64,000 nucleotides of DNA from Paenibacillus tundrae (GTDB lineage Bacteria; Bacillota; Bacilli; Paenibacillales; Paenibacillaceae). Positions 25,534 through 34,399 of this stretch are shown here, piece after piece. The notes beneath the pieces are model-generated. The model saw nothing but the letters and a program-made list of their open reading frames with translations, ran no database searches and had not been told where the DNA came from. Position numbers and translations under genes: made by a program. Position 1 is the stretch's first letter. Every line of letters starts with the position of its first letter. The stretch spans positions 62,001 to 126,000 of the forward strand of contig NZ_JAUSTI010000012.1 of the NCBI RefSeq assembly GCF_030812775.1, in the 5' to 3' direction.

Positions 25534-26451
25534 ATGAAGCATGGACAGGTAAGTATAACTTCATTAGTGTCAGCGTTTAGTCGAGCGTATCACAGTCAGT
25601 ATGATGTACCTTGTATTTTCAATGATAGTCTGGCTAAGGAATTACTATCACCTCAGGAGCATTCAGAGATTCGGAATAATATGATCCAAGGGATGTCTTT
25701 TTTTGATGCAGAAATGGCGGGCAACATGAAGGATGATCCGGATGTGATTCTGAAATGGATTGTTCAGGTGCAGCTTGCCCCGACACCACTGGCTCGTGCA
25801 GCCTACTGCGAGCGGGTTCTGCTTCATGAGGTGACACTCGGAGCTACACAGTATGTCATTCTTGGAGCTGGCTTAGACACGTTTGCGTTCAGGCATAGAG
25901 AGCTCAGTACTACGCTTCGCATCTTTGAGTTGGATACCCCGGCTACACAGGAATCGAAACAGAGTCGGTTGGTACAAGCGAATTGGGATGTTCCCGCTAA
26001 TCTCACTTTTGTACCTATGGATTTCACGCTTCCTCTGTCTGTTCAGGCTATGATGAATGCTGGATTTAGTGATCATCATAAAACCTTCTTCAGCTTGCTT
26101 GGCGTATCCTATTACTTGACCAAAGAGGACTTGTCCAACTTGCTTCGGCGTATATTCGCTGTCGTACCTTCGGGAAGCTCTATTGTATTTGATTATCCAG
26201 ATGAGCATCTGTTTGAAGAGAAGGGGATCTCTAATCGTGTGCAAAATATGATTCAAATGGCTGCAGTAGGCGGGGAGTCGATCCAAGCGTGCTACACATA
26301 TGCGGAGATGGAGAAGCTGCTGGCTGAGGCTGGTCTGCTCATTTATGAGCACCTCTCTCCAATAGGCATTCAAGAGCAATTTTTCTCGAATCGTACGGAT
26401 GATCTATCGGCATTTGAGTCGGTACATTATATCCATGCGGTAAAACGATAA
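25534..26451 (+). CDS. Class I SAM-dependent methyltransferase (PPM1/leucine carboxyl methyltransferase-like)
   Basis: This 305-residue enzyme has the SAM-binding segment VILGAGLDTFAFR near residue 108 and FELDTPATQESK near 131, typical of the LCM/TIGR00027-like group, many members of which act on small metabolites or polyketides. The open frame extends 36 codons upstream, but those overlap the promoter and terminator. The ATG at 25534, behind GGGAGGAA, is therefore the start. It is monocistronic between its own promoter and the terminator at 26488. The target is unknown. Confidence 0.85.
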   Translation: MKHGQVSITSLVSAFSRAYHSQYDVPCIFNDSLAKELLSPQEHSEIRNNMIQGMSFFDAEMAGNMKDDPDVILKWIVQVQLAPTPLARAAYCERVLLHEVTLGATQYVILGAGLDTFAFRHRELSTTLRIFELDTPATQESKQSRLVQANWDVPANLTFVPMDFTLPLSVQAMMNAGFSDHHKTFFSLLGVSYYLTKEDLSNLLRRIFAVVPSGSSIVFDYPDEHLFEEKGISNRVQNMIQMAAVGGESIQACYTYAEMEKLLAEAGLLIYEHLSPIGIQEQFFSNRTDDLSAFESVHYIHAVKR

Positions 26452-26487
26452 ATATAGCGTAGGCAAAAGGTATACCCGAATAACCAC

Positions 26488-26524
26488 AAACAGCCTTTCC
26501 TCTTTTAACGAAGGAAGGCTGTTT
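26488..26524. terminator. Bidirectional terminator between convergent genes
   Basis: AAACAGCCTTTCC pairs with GGAAGGCTGTTT, with A and T tracts on the two sides. It separates the methyltransferase gene from the convergent small membrane protein gene. Confidence 0.8.
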
Positions 26525-26526
26525 CT

Positions 26527-26709
26527 TCATTCATTTCGTGCCTTTGAAATTGCAATCAGTACGCTAAATACAGCCCCACCGAACATGATCGTTATATAAT
26601 CAATTTCATCTAAGGATTTACCCAGTAAGATCATATTGAATACGACGGATAATACATTCCATAAAATAAAAAAGCCCAGAAAGTATTTTAGAAAAACTTT
26701 TAATTTCAT
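26527..26709 (-). CDS. Small membrane protein, function unknown
   Basis: The protein of about 60 residues has two predicted membrane helices (about residues 6-27 and 38-54) with basic flanks (KLKVFLKYF and SKARNE). There is no recognised family. A GTG seven codons upstream (26730) is also open; the ATG at 26709 gives a more typical start directly before the first helix, and both ribosome sites are weak. It has its own terminator at 26488. A real but poorly defined gene is likely. Confidence 0.5.
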   Translation of the reverse strand: MKLKVFLKYFLGFFILWNVLSVVFNMILLGKSLDEIDYITIMFGGAVFSVLIAISKARNE

Positions 26710-26934
26710 GTTGATTAGTCTCACATCCACTCATAATATTTAATCCATTTTATACCATTATGGTAAGTGTACTATAGTGTCTCTGTAATCTTCATGTAAA
26801 ATCACAATATCAACAATTGTCCATCAAACACCCTTATTTGCATCAATCACTGCCATTCGCAACGACCCCCCATATTTATGCATAATGCTCATATAATAGA
26901 ATAAAAGTAGTTAACAATCAGGGGGATATTCTAC

Positions 26935-28485
26935 ATGTACAAGGTCTTGTTGGTTGATGATGAATTTCTGATCTCTGACGGAATTTCCAGTGTCGTGAAT
27001 TGGTCCCTACTGGGTACGGAGCTTATCGGGATTGCTCACGATGGATTGGAAGCGCTTGCCTTTATTGAACGTCAACGCCCCGACATTATTATCTCGGATA
27101 TTCGTATGCCAGGTATGGATGGGCTGCAACTGGTTGAAGCGGTGGCGGAGAAATATCGGAATATCTCGTTCATTATGCTCACAGGTTTTACTGAATTTGA
27201 GTATGCGAAGACGGCTATGCAGTATGGGGTCAAGCATTACCTGCTCAAACCTTGTAGTGAGGAAAGTCTGGTACAAGCCATCGGAGAGCTAGTCAGTGAG
27301 AAGCGTGAACTCAATGATCATGAACACTTTGTGCAGACCATTCAGTACAATTTGGAACGTGTATTGCCACATGCGAAAGAGTATTTTCTGAAGGAACTAG
27401 TCACCAACAAGACGTATGGTGTGAAGGAATGGAAGTATTTTGGCGAGCTGTTTAGTGTGCAATTTCTCGGTCAGCGTGTACGTTTGTTACTGGTCGAGAT
27501 TGAGGGAGAGCATGAGTATCTGCACTTGTTCGCTGTTAAGAACATCGCGGAGGATATTTTTCATAATCCGATATTAAGTACAACGGTTAGAGGGCATCTG
27601 CTCGTCATGATGGAAGATACGATGTCCGAAGCACAACTATTTCGGAATATTGATGAGATTCGAGCCACCTTTACCCGGTACTACCGCTATGACTTAACGA
27701 TGGCGCTAAGTGAGCCGGGTGAACTGCCACAGACGCGCCAATTATATATGCGGACGATTGCGTACCTGAATCATCGCTTTTACCTGGGAGAGGGTAGCCT
27801 TATTATGGAGCGTGATGTTACCCCAATTGAGGAGCGAGATGTGCCTGAATTTGAGTATGATCAGGGAAGGCTTGTCACCGCAATTCAAGCAGGACACTGG
27901 CAGGATGCGGGAGCGGAGCTGAATCGGATCTTCCAACTGCTCGTTGATCTTCGTTACGATATATCCCAGACCAAATCATACCTGATCCAAATATTCATGG
28001 AGATTATTCGGCTCAGCGGAGCTGCAGATATGAAGCGTTACATGGACCGGTTACCTTGCATGATTGAGACGAGTACACTTCATTCCTTCCAGCAGTTCCT
28101 GCTGACCGTAGCCAAACAGATTACCCTTCGCCGTTATGAACAGCAACGTTCCAGGCAGTCTCAGATGGTGCAACAGGTGAAGCAGCTTGTACAGAAACGC
28201 TATCAGGATGAAACGTTAACCCTCCAGTCCATCGCCGGAGAGATCTACATGAATCCCGATTATATCGGCAAGATGTTTAAGAAAGAAACGGGCGAGAAGT
28301 TCACCAATTACGTGCTCACCTACCGGATACAAAAAGCATTGGAGCTACTGGAGCAGGACGGGAATTATACGGTGTCCTTGCTCGCAGAGTATACGGGCTT
28401 TGGATCGAACTGGCCTTACTTCAGCAAAGTGTTCAAGAAATATACGGGCTTCTCTCCATCCGAATATAAGAAAGCCATAACCTGA
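26935..28485 (+). CDS. YesN-type response regulator with AraC DNA-binding domain
   Basis: The 516-residue regulator has an N-terminal receiver domain (1-120) with Asp8, Asp9, phosphoacceptor Asp55, Thr83 and Lys105. A middle region of about 270 residues follows, then two AraC-type helix-turn-helix motifs at about 415-512 (LQSIAGEIYMNPDYIGKMF and VSLLAEYTGFGS). It should receive phosphate from the YesM-like kinase at 32627 and activate the adjacent sugar transporter genes. Unusually, the two partner genes are separated by the transporter genes. AGGGGGA precedes the ATG. A terminator begins at the stop codon. Confidence 0.9.
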   Translation: MYKVLLVDDEFLISDGISSVVNWSLLGTELIGIAHDGLEALAFIERQRPDIIISDIRMPGMDGLQLVEAVAEKYRNISFIMLTGFTEFEYAKTAMQYGVKHYLLKPCSEESLVQAIGELVSEKRELNDHEHFVQTIQYNLERVLPHAKEYFLKELVTNKTYGVKEWKYFGELFSVQFLGQRVRLLLVEIEGEHEYLHLFAVKNIAEDIFHNPILSTTVRGHLLVMMEDTMSEAQLFRNIDEIRATFTRYYRYDLTMALSEPGELPQTRQLYMRTIAYLNHRFYLGEGSLIMERDVTPIEERDVPEFEYDQGRLVTAIQAGHWQDAGAELNRIFQLLVDLRYDISQTKSYLIQIFMEIIRLSGAADMKRYMDRLPCMIETSTLHSFQQFLLTVAKQITLRRYEQQRSRQSQMVQQVKQLVQKRYQDETLTLQSIAGEIYMNPDYIGKMFKKETGEKFTNYVLTYRIQKALELLEQDGNYTVSLLAEYTGFGSNWPYFSKVFKKYTGFSPSEYKKAIT

Positions 28486-28522
28486 CTGTCTTCATGGACA
28501 GCAGGTTTTTTTTGTTTTTTTA
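28481..28522 (+). terminator. Terminator overlapping the YesN stop codon
   Basis: CCTGACTGTC pairs with GGACAGCAGG around TTCAT, followed by eight T residues and further T-rich sequence. The TGA stop codon at 28483-28485 lies inside the stem. It uncouples the regulator from the downstream permeases. Confidence 0.88.
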
Positions 28523-28689
28523 TAGCCGTCCCCGGCTTCGGGGTGCTGAAACCGTAATTTTTATACATGAATTTGTAGAACACGGTTTTGAACATCCATA
28601 TCTCGGAAATGAGCATGGGAAGAACACCCATCCAAGTTCTATCATTAGGAGTATAGAGGATTTCCACATCAGAATTGGAGGTACAGTGG

Positions 28690-29655
28690 ATGGAGCTGAA
28701 GCGAAGTCCGGTGATGGAGCCGGGACATTTGAAGCCAGCTGGCAAATGGGGCTTTGTGAAAAAGGAACTTGTTCGTAACAGGTATGTATATCTCATGCTG
28801 CTTCCTGTCGTCGCCTATTATCTGATTTTTAGCTATGGGCCAATGTATGGGCTCCTGATGGCGTTTCAGGAATCGTATAGCCCGGTCAAAGGCATATTGG
28901 CAGGAGAATGGGTCGGTTTTGACAATTTCACCATGTTCTTCGAAAGTTATTACTTCTGGAGACTCATTAAGAACACATTGATTCTGAGTTTTTACAGTAT
29001 TGTATTCGGCTTTCCAGCTCCAATTATACTTGCCTTACTCTTGAATGAAGTACGTAAGAAATGGTTCAGAAGCACAGTGCAAACGGTCAGCTATATGCCG
29101 CATTTTATTTCAGTTGTTGTCGTGGTCGGAATGTTGAAAACGTTCTCATCTCTGGACGGCGGGTTGTTTAATGTCATCCGTGGATTCTTCGATCTACAGC
29201 CACTGATGTTCTTGGCAGAGAAAGATATGTTCCGTCCGCTCTACATTCTATCGAATATCTGGCAGGGTGCAGGCTGGGCGTCCATTATCTTCTTGGCGGC
29301 GCTTAGTGGCATTGATCCCCAGTTGTATGAAGCCGCCAAGATTGACGGTGCAAATCGCTGGCGCCAATTGCTCCATATTACACTACCTGGCATCATGCCA
29401 ACGATCGTCATCATGCTTATTCTGCGTATGGGCGCGGTCATGAATGCCGATTTTCAGAAAATATTACTCATGCAGACCGCGCCGACTTATGAGACATCGG
29501 ATGTCATATCAACCTTTGTATACCGTTCCGGTATTCTGGAGGGCAATTATACGTATTCAACAGCCATTGGGCTGTTCAACGGAGTCATTAACTTTGCGCT
29601 GCTTATCGCTGCGAATGCAATCAGCAGAAAGCTCAACTCAACCAGTCTCTGGTAA
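28690..29655 (+). CDS. Sugar ABC transporter permease, LplB/YteP type
   Basis: The protein of about 321 residues has six membrane helices and the ATPase-contacting EAA loop, YEAAKIDGANRWRQLLHITLPG, near residue 215. It belongs to the CUT1-like permeases that import oligosaccharides with a high-molecular-weight binding lipoprotein. The open frame extends five codons to a TTG, but GGAGG lies eight bases before the ATG at 28690, so that ATG is used. It pairs with the next permease and the binding protein. No ATPase gene is present; a shared MsmX-like ATPase encoded elsewhere is expected. Confidence 0.88.
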   Translation: MELKRSPVMEPGHLKPAGKWGFVKKELVRNRYVYLMLLPVVAYYLIFSYGPMYGLLMAFQESYSPVKGILAGEWVGFDNFTMFFESYYFWRLIKNTLILSFYSIVFGFPAPIILALLLNEVRKKWFRSTVQTVSYMPHFISVVVVVGMLKTFSSLDGGLFNVIRGFFDLQPLMFLAEKDMFRPLYILSNIWQGAGWASIIFLAALSGIDPQLYEAAKIDGANRWRQLLHITLPGIMPTIVIMLILRMGAVMNADFQKILLMQTAPTYETSDVISTFVYRSGILEGNYTYSTAIGLFNGVINFALLIAANAISRKLNSTSLW

Positions 29656-29670
29656 TTGGAAGGTGAAGCG

Positions 29671-30540
29671 ATGAAGAGGTCTACAGGTGAACATATCTTT
29701 GATGCATTTAATACGCTACTGCTCTTGGTGGTCATGATCCTGTGTTTCTACCCGATGCTGTATGTATTCAACTCTTCGATTAGTGATCCGGATCAGATGT
29801 TACGTTCCCGCTCACTCATGCTCTGGCCCGAAGGCTTTCAGTTGGAAGCGTACAAAGCGGTATTTCAGGATACCCGTATCTACACGGGTTATATGAACAC
29901 GCTCTTCTACGTGGTGGTGGGAACAGCAATCAACTTGCTGATGACCTCACTTGCGGCATATGGGTTATCCCGTAGTGATCTGCTGGGTAGAAAAACACTG
30001 ATGAAGCTGATTACCTTCACGATGTTTTTCGGTGGGGGCATGATTCCGACGTTCCTACTCATTCAAAATCTGGGGATGGTGGACACGCGCTTTGCCCTGA
30101 TTATCCCTGGAGCGATCAGCACATTCTATTTTCTCATTATGAAAACAAACTTCGAAGGCATCCCGATCAGTCTGATCGAATCCGCGAAGCTGGATGGCGC
30201 CAATGATTTCTTGATTCTATTCCGCATTGTGCTGCCTTTATCGAAGCCGATTCTAGCGGTTATGATGCTGTACTACGCCGTGGATCACTGGAATGATTAC
30301 GTGGGGCCGATGCTCTATCTGCGGAGTCAAGAGCTGTACCCGATCCAGATTATTATGCGTGACATCTTGATTAGCAGCAGCACGGAAGCGATGGGGGCAG
30401 GTGTGGATACAGGCTTTGCGATCGGCGAGAACATCAAATATGCCACCATTATTATTTCGACACTTCCGATTATGCTGGTGTATCCGTTTATCCAACGTTA
30501 TTTTGTTCAGGGTGCCTTAATCGGCGCTGTGAAACAATAA
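29671..30540 (+). CDS. Sugar ABC transporter permease, YtcP/YesQ type
   Basis: This is a second permease of about 289 residues with six membrane helices and the EAA loop ESAKLDGANDFLILFRIVLPL near residue 170. The C-terminal end, FVQGALIGAVKQ, is typical of the group. GGAAGG lies seven bases before the ATG at 29671, so a TTG five codons upstream is rejected. It starts 15 bases after the first permease, and the two should form the heterodimeric channel. Confidence 0.88.
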   Translation: MKRSTGEHIFDAFNTLLLLVVMILCFYPMLYVFNSSISDPDQMLRSRSLMLWPEGFQLEAYKAVFQDTRIYTGYMNTLFYVVVGTAINLLMTSLAAYGLSRSDLLGRKTLMKLITFTMFFGGGMIPTFLLIQNLGMVDTRFALIIPGAISTFYFLIMKTNFEGIPISLIESAKLDGANDFLILFRIVLPLSKPILAVMMLYYAVDHWNDYVGPMLYLRSQELYPIQIIMRDILISSSTEAMGAGVDTGFAIGENIKYATIIISTLPIMLVYPFIQRYFVQGALIGAVKQ

Positions 30541-30564
30541 ATCAAAATCATGGAGGCGAATTAC

Positions 30565-32217
30565 GTGAAAAAAAGAATGGGGTCTATTCTATTGTCATCT
30601 CTACTCACCATGTCCTTATTGGCTGGATGCACTGGAGGAGCGAGTGAGCCAAGTGCTACAGAGCCCGAAGAAGGGACGGAGCCTGCGGTTCAAGCACTGA
30701 CTGAGATTCCGCTACCGATTACAAACGAACCCTTCACGATTAATTATTGGCGCGCCAATGATGCCAAGCTCACGGCTTCAATGAACAACTTTGCAGATAT
30801 GGCATCGTACAAGGAGAAGGCGAAGCGAACAGGCATTGAGGCGAAATTTACACATCCTCCACTGGGACAGCAGAAAGATCAATTTAACCTGCTCATCTCT
30901 ACCAAAGAATTACCTGACGTGATCTACTATAACTGGGCTGACGCCGTTGGCGGACCGGAGAAAATGATCAAGGATGGCCGAATTATTCGTTTGAATGAGC
31001 TAATCGATAGCTATGCACCTAACCTGAAACGCATCATTGAATCCGATCCGGATGTGAAGAAGCAGATTGCCCTTGATGATGGAACGATCTATATGTTCCC
31101 ACTGCTCAAGCTGGATGCACTCAAGCTGAATGCAACCTCTGGTTTGATTATCCGCCAAGACTGGCTCGATAAGTTGAACCTGCAGGCTCCGACGAATATT
31201 GATGAGTGGTATACGGTGCTTAAGGCGTTCAAGGAACAAGATCCGAATGGCAACGGGAAACAAGATGAATTACCCTTCACAGGTAACTGGGGACCAGGTA
31301 ACCTGACCAAGCTGCATGACTTTGCTACTGCCTTTGGCGTTATTGGCGGCTTCCAGATGAATGGAGACAAGGTCGAGTTTGGCCCGATCCAACCAGGATA
31401 TCGCGATTTCTTGGAAACGATGGCGAAGTGGTATAAGGAAGGTCTGATTGACCCTGAGATTATGACCAATGATGGTAAGGCGTTCGACTACAAGGTTACC
31501 AACAATCTGGCAGGTGCTTATCAGGGCGGTGTATTTAGCGGGATGGGGAAATATTTTAACCTCATGAGAGATACCGATCCGAACTTCGATGTAACAGGTG
31601 CGCCATGGCCACAGTCTCCAGATGGAACAGCCTATGCGACGTTTAACATGGAAAATAAAGTTCTGAGTTATGGTGAAGCCATCACATCTTCCGCAGATGA
31701 AGATAAACTGAAATATATCGTCCAATGGATGGACTATAACTACAGTGAAGAGGGCAGTGATCTGTTCAACTTCGGGATTGAGAACGAGAGTTATGTGAAA
31801 GAAGGCGATGGCGTCAAATTCACCGATGTCATTTTGAATAATCCGAATGGTCTGACATATGACCAGGCGCTGGCTTCGTATGCACTATCCATTATGGATG
31901 GCCCAATCAATCAAGACAGCCGTTACCTGGATGCACTATTGTTCGATGAAGGCCAACGAGCAGCGAATACGGAATGGATGAAAGCCAGCTCAGCACTGAC
32001 ACTTCCTCCAATTCGTTTAACTACCGATGAGGCTAGCACAAGCACGTCCATTATGAGCCAGGTGAATACGTATCTGAATGAGACGATGACGGCTATCATT
32101 AGCGGACAGAAGCCAATTACGGAATTTGACACCATGGCTGAAACGATCAAGAGTATGGGCATTGACCGTGCCATCGAGATTCATCAAGCTGCGTATGACC
32201 GATATAATGCAAAATAG
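30565..32217 (+). CDS. Extracellular sugar-binding lipoprotein, LipO type
   Basis: This large binding protein of about 550 residues has a lipoprotein signal (KKRMGSILLSS, lipobox LLAGC near residue 18) and the family-1-like solute-binding fold. It has an INYWRAND start and the segments LPDVIYYNWAD and TSGLIIRQDWLDKLNL, the latter typical of LipO-like proteins. Length fits this group (500-560). The GTG at 30565 lies eight bases after GGAGG; the in-frame ATG at 30550 overlaps that site and is rejected. It follows the permease genes by 24 bases. The ligand is probably a gluco-oligosaccharide, given the phosphorylase downstream (inference). Confidence 0.88.
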   Translation: MKKRMGSILLSSLLTMSLLAGCTGGASEPSATEPEEGTEPAVQALTEIPLPITNEPFTINYWRANDAKLTASMNNFADMASYKEKAKRTGIEAKFTHPPLGQQKDQFNLLISTKELPDVIYYNWADAVGGPEKMIKDGRIIRLNELIDSYAPNLKRIIESDPDVKKQIALDDGTIYMFPLLKLDALKLNATSGLIIRQDWLDKLNLQAPTNIDEWYTVLKAFKEQDPNGNGKQDELPFTGNWGPGNLTKLHDFATAFGVIGGFQMNGDKVEFGPIQPGYRDFLETMAKWYKEGLIDPEIMTNDGKAFDYKVTNNLAGAYQGGVFSGMGKYFNLMRDTDPNFDVTGAPWPQSPDGTAYATFNMENKVLSYGEAITSSADEDKLKYIVQWMDYNYSEEGSDLFNFGIENESYVKEGDGVKFTDVILNNPNGLTYDQALASYALSIMDGPINQDSRYLDALLFDEGQRAANTEWMKASSALTLPPIRLTTDEASTSTSIMSQVNTYLNETMTAIISGQKPITEFDTMAETIKSMGIDRAIEIHQAAYDRYNAK

Positions 32218-32248
32218 TAGGCAAGGAATGTTCGGCAAGCCGCATATG

Positions 32249-32444
32249 CTATATAAGTTCAATTAAACTTTTTACACGAGAACGGAGAGGACAGAAATAA
32301 CGTGAAGAAGCGGAGCGTTCGCCTTTATCACCGGATTTTCCCTTTGAAGAAGGGAATCAAAAAAATCTGGGGATAACAGCGGTCGGAAGGTTATTCTGTC
32401 ATCGGAGTGGTAAGTGTAAACCTTCTTTAGTTGAAGCTATATAG
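32249..32444 (+). repeat. Dispersed palindromic repeat, copy C (short form)
   Basis: The core runs 32271-32420 (150 bases), TTTACAC to GTGTAAA, in plus orientation, with outer arms CTATATAA and CTATATAG. It lies in the 409-base gap between the binding-protein and kinase genes of one transport locus. I see no other feature in that gap apart from the kinase ribosome-binding site. Confidence 0.88.
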
Positions 32445-32626
32445 ACGGATCTGAACATGTACACACGAACGAAAAGGGAGATTCGTGTATCATCCAAGCG
32501 TTGAATGCTGCTAGACGAGCGGGGCGCTAAAAAGATATAGGAGAATTTTCCTGCATGTGATATATCTAGTAGAGGTTGTATAACACGCACTAGTAAAATC
32601 ACGTGGTTCAAAGGAGCGCTTGTGTC

Positions 32627-34399
32627 ATGATAGCCTACCGCAAACTAAGTATCAAAATGAAAATGTTCCTAATGATCATGTTCATGATGGCATTTATTAT
32701 CACGCTGGCTTTCAGTTCCTTGTACTATACGTATTCCGTCTATGATAAACAGTTATTCGATAAGTCTTCCCGGCTGCTGAATCTCTCGTCCTCTACGGTT
32801 GATCTTGAATTGCAGAAGTTGGAAGCGTTATCACTGAATATGATCTCGGATATGCAAATCCAGCGGGCATTAAAATCATTGTTAGATGATGACACGGCGT
32901 ACTCCAGTTTTATTGAGCGTAAGAAGATTACAGATCGGCTATGGGAACACATTAGTGGGGCTGCACGTTACGTGCAGTCCGTTCATTTAATTGATTCGCA
33001 GGGAAGAGTGAATAAGTATGGTGAGGCGATCACCGTATCTGAGGAAAAGTATGATCGCATGATTGCTGCTGCTGAGCATGCAAATGGTGCTGTTAGGTGG
33101 CTGTATCCAGATGATGATGACCCGATGCTGGTGATGGTTCGGCAGGTACGAGCTTATGATCCGATGACGCTCAAGCCTGTAGGCATTTTGTTTCTACGGA
33201 TTAACATCGAACGTCTTGTGAAGGAATACGCAGGATTGGATAGCCAGAATAGTGATATTGTTCTGAAGGCAGGAGACGACGTAGTTTATCCTTATCGGCA
33301 GCTCCAGAACGCAGTATCCGAAGGGCTGAAGCCATTGCCGGGCAGTGGTGGTTATGAGATCAAAAACCTGGATGGAAGGGCAGTATTTCTAGCGCAAAAG
33401 AAATCGTCCTATACCGGCTGGGTCTACTATAACATGGCCTCCTATCATGAGATTTTTGAGCGAATCATATGGCTCAAAAATGCACTAATCGTCGTTTATG
33501 TTATAGCTATTGTAATCGTACTGACCCTAGGGATGGTATTTGCACGCAGCTTAACGAGACCAATTAGACAGCTCATTGGACAGATGAAAGAGGTTCAGTA
33601 TGGTGATCTCGACAATATCGATAATGCCAATCTCACTGTGCCAACGCATCATCACATGGATGAGATCGGGTTATTGCACCGTACATATCGGTTGATGATT
33701 ACCCACATCAATACACTGATTAAAGAGAATTATGCGAGCCAACTGGTCATTAAGGAAACGGAGTTTAAGGCGTTGCAGGCTCAGATTAATCCACACTTTC
33801 TGTACAATGCTCTGGACTCTATCCATTGGCTTGCCAAAAAGCATAAGCAGGAGCAGATCTCCAGTATGGTGCTGTCGCTAGGTTATTTATTACGCACGTC
33901 AATCAGCTTCAAGCAAAATGTCATTACCTTGGCGGAAGAGCTGGAGATCATCAATCATTACGTTACGATTCAGAAATATCGTTTTCAGCACCGACTGGAT
34001 TTTCATCTGGATGTGCCACAGTCCTACTTAGGCTGTGCTATTCCCAAGTTGACGTTACAGCCGTTACTGGAGAATGCGATCCAATATGGGCTGGAGCCGC
34101 AGGTAGGCACCTGTCAGATTCGTGTGTATGCGGAACTGTCAGCAGGGAAGCTGCTACTTATCGTTGAAGATCACGGGCCAGGCATGGAACCGGAATTCCT
34201 GGAGAAGGTGCTTCGCGGTGAAGTGAAGACCCGAGGTACAGGAATTGGTCTGATGAACATCAGAGAGCGGCTACGACTGGCTTTTGGTGATGATTATGAC
34301 ATCAAGCTGGAGAGCAACCCGGGATGTGGAACCAAGGTGATGGTTCCCTTACCGCTGCCGAAGGAGGAGAAGCTGTGGGAAGATTACTGCGAACAATAG
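32627..34399 (+). CDS. YesM-type sensor histidine kinase
   Basis: The kinase of about 590 residues has membrane helices at about 13-36 and 285-307 that enclose an extracellular sensor domain. A HAMP domain follows (about 308-360), then the His-kinase box with INPHFLYNAL and its phospho-accepting histidine near 389. The ATP-binding domain has LLENAIQYGLEP, DHGPGM and GTGIGLMN. It should sense a sugar or its binding protein outside and phosphorylate the YesN regulator at 26935. An in-frame GTG at 32603 precedes AAGGAG and cannot be the start; the ATG at 32627 is used. The following binding-protein gene overlaps it by 25 bases. Confidence 0.9.
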   Translation: MIAYRKLSIKMKMFLMIMFMMAFIITLAFSSLYYTYSVYDKQLFDKSSRLLNLSSSTVDLELQKLEALSLNMISDMQIQRALKSLLDDDTAYSSFIERKKITDRLWEHISGAARYVQSVHLIDSQGRVNKYGEAITVSEEKYDRMIAAAEHANGAVRWLYPDDDDPMLVMVRQVRAYDPMTLKPVGILFLRINIERLVKEYAGLDSQNSDIVLKAGDDVVYPYRQLQNAVSEGLKPLPGSGGYEIKNLDGRAVFLAQKKSSYTGWVYYNMASYHEIFERIIWLKNALIVVYVIAIVIVLTLGMVFARSLTRPIRQLIGQMKEVQYGDLDNIDNANLTVPTHHHMDEIGLLHRTYRLMITHINTLIKENYASQLVIKETEFKALQAQINPHFLYNALDSIHWLAKKHKQEQISSMVLSLGYLLRTSISFKQNVITLAEELEIINHYVTIQKYRFQHRLDFHLDVPQSYLGCAIPKLTLQPLLENAIQYGLEPQVGTCQIRVYAELSAGKLLLIVEDHGPGMEPEFLEKVLRGEVKTRGTGIGLMNIRERLRLAFGDDYDIKLESNPGCGTKVMVPLPLPKEEKLWEDYCEQ

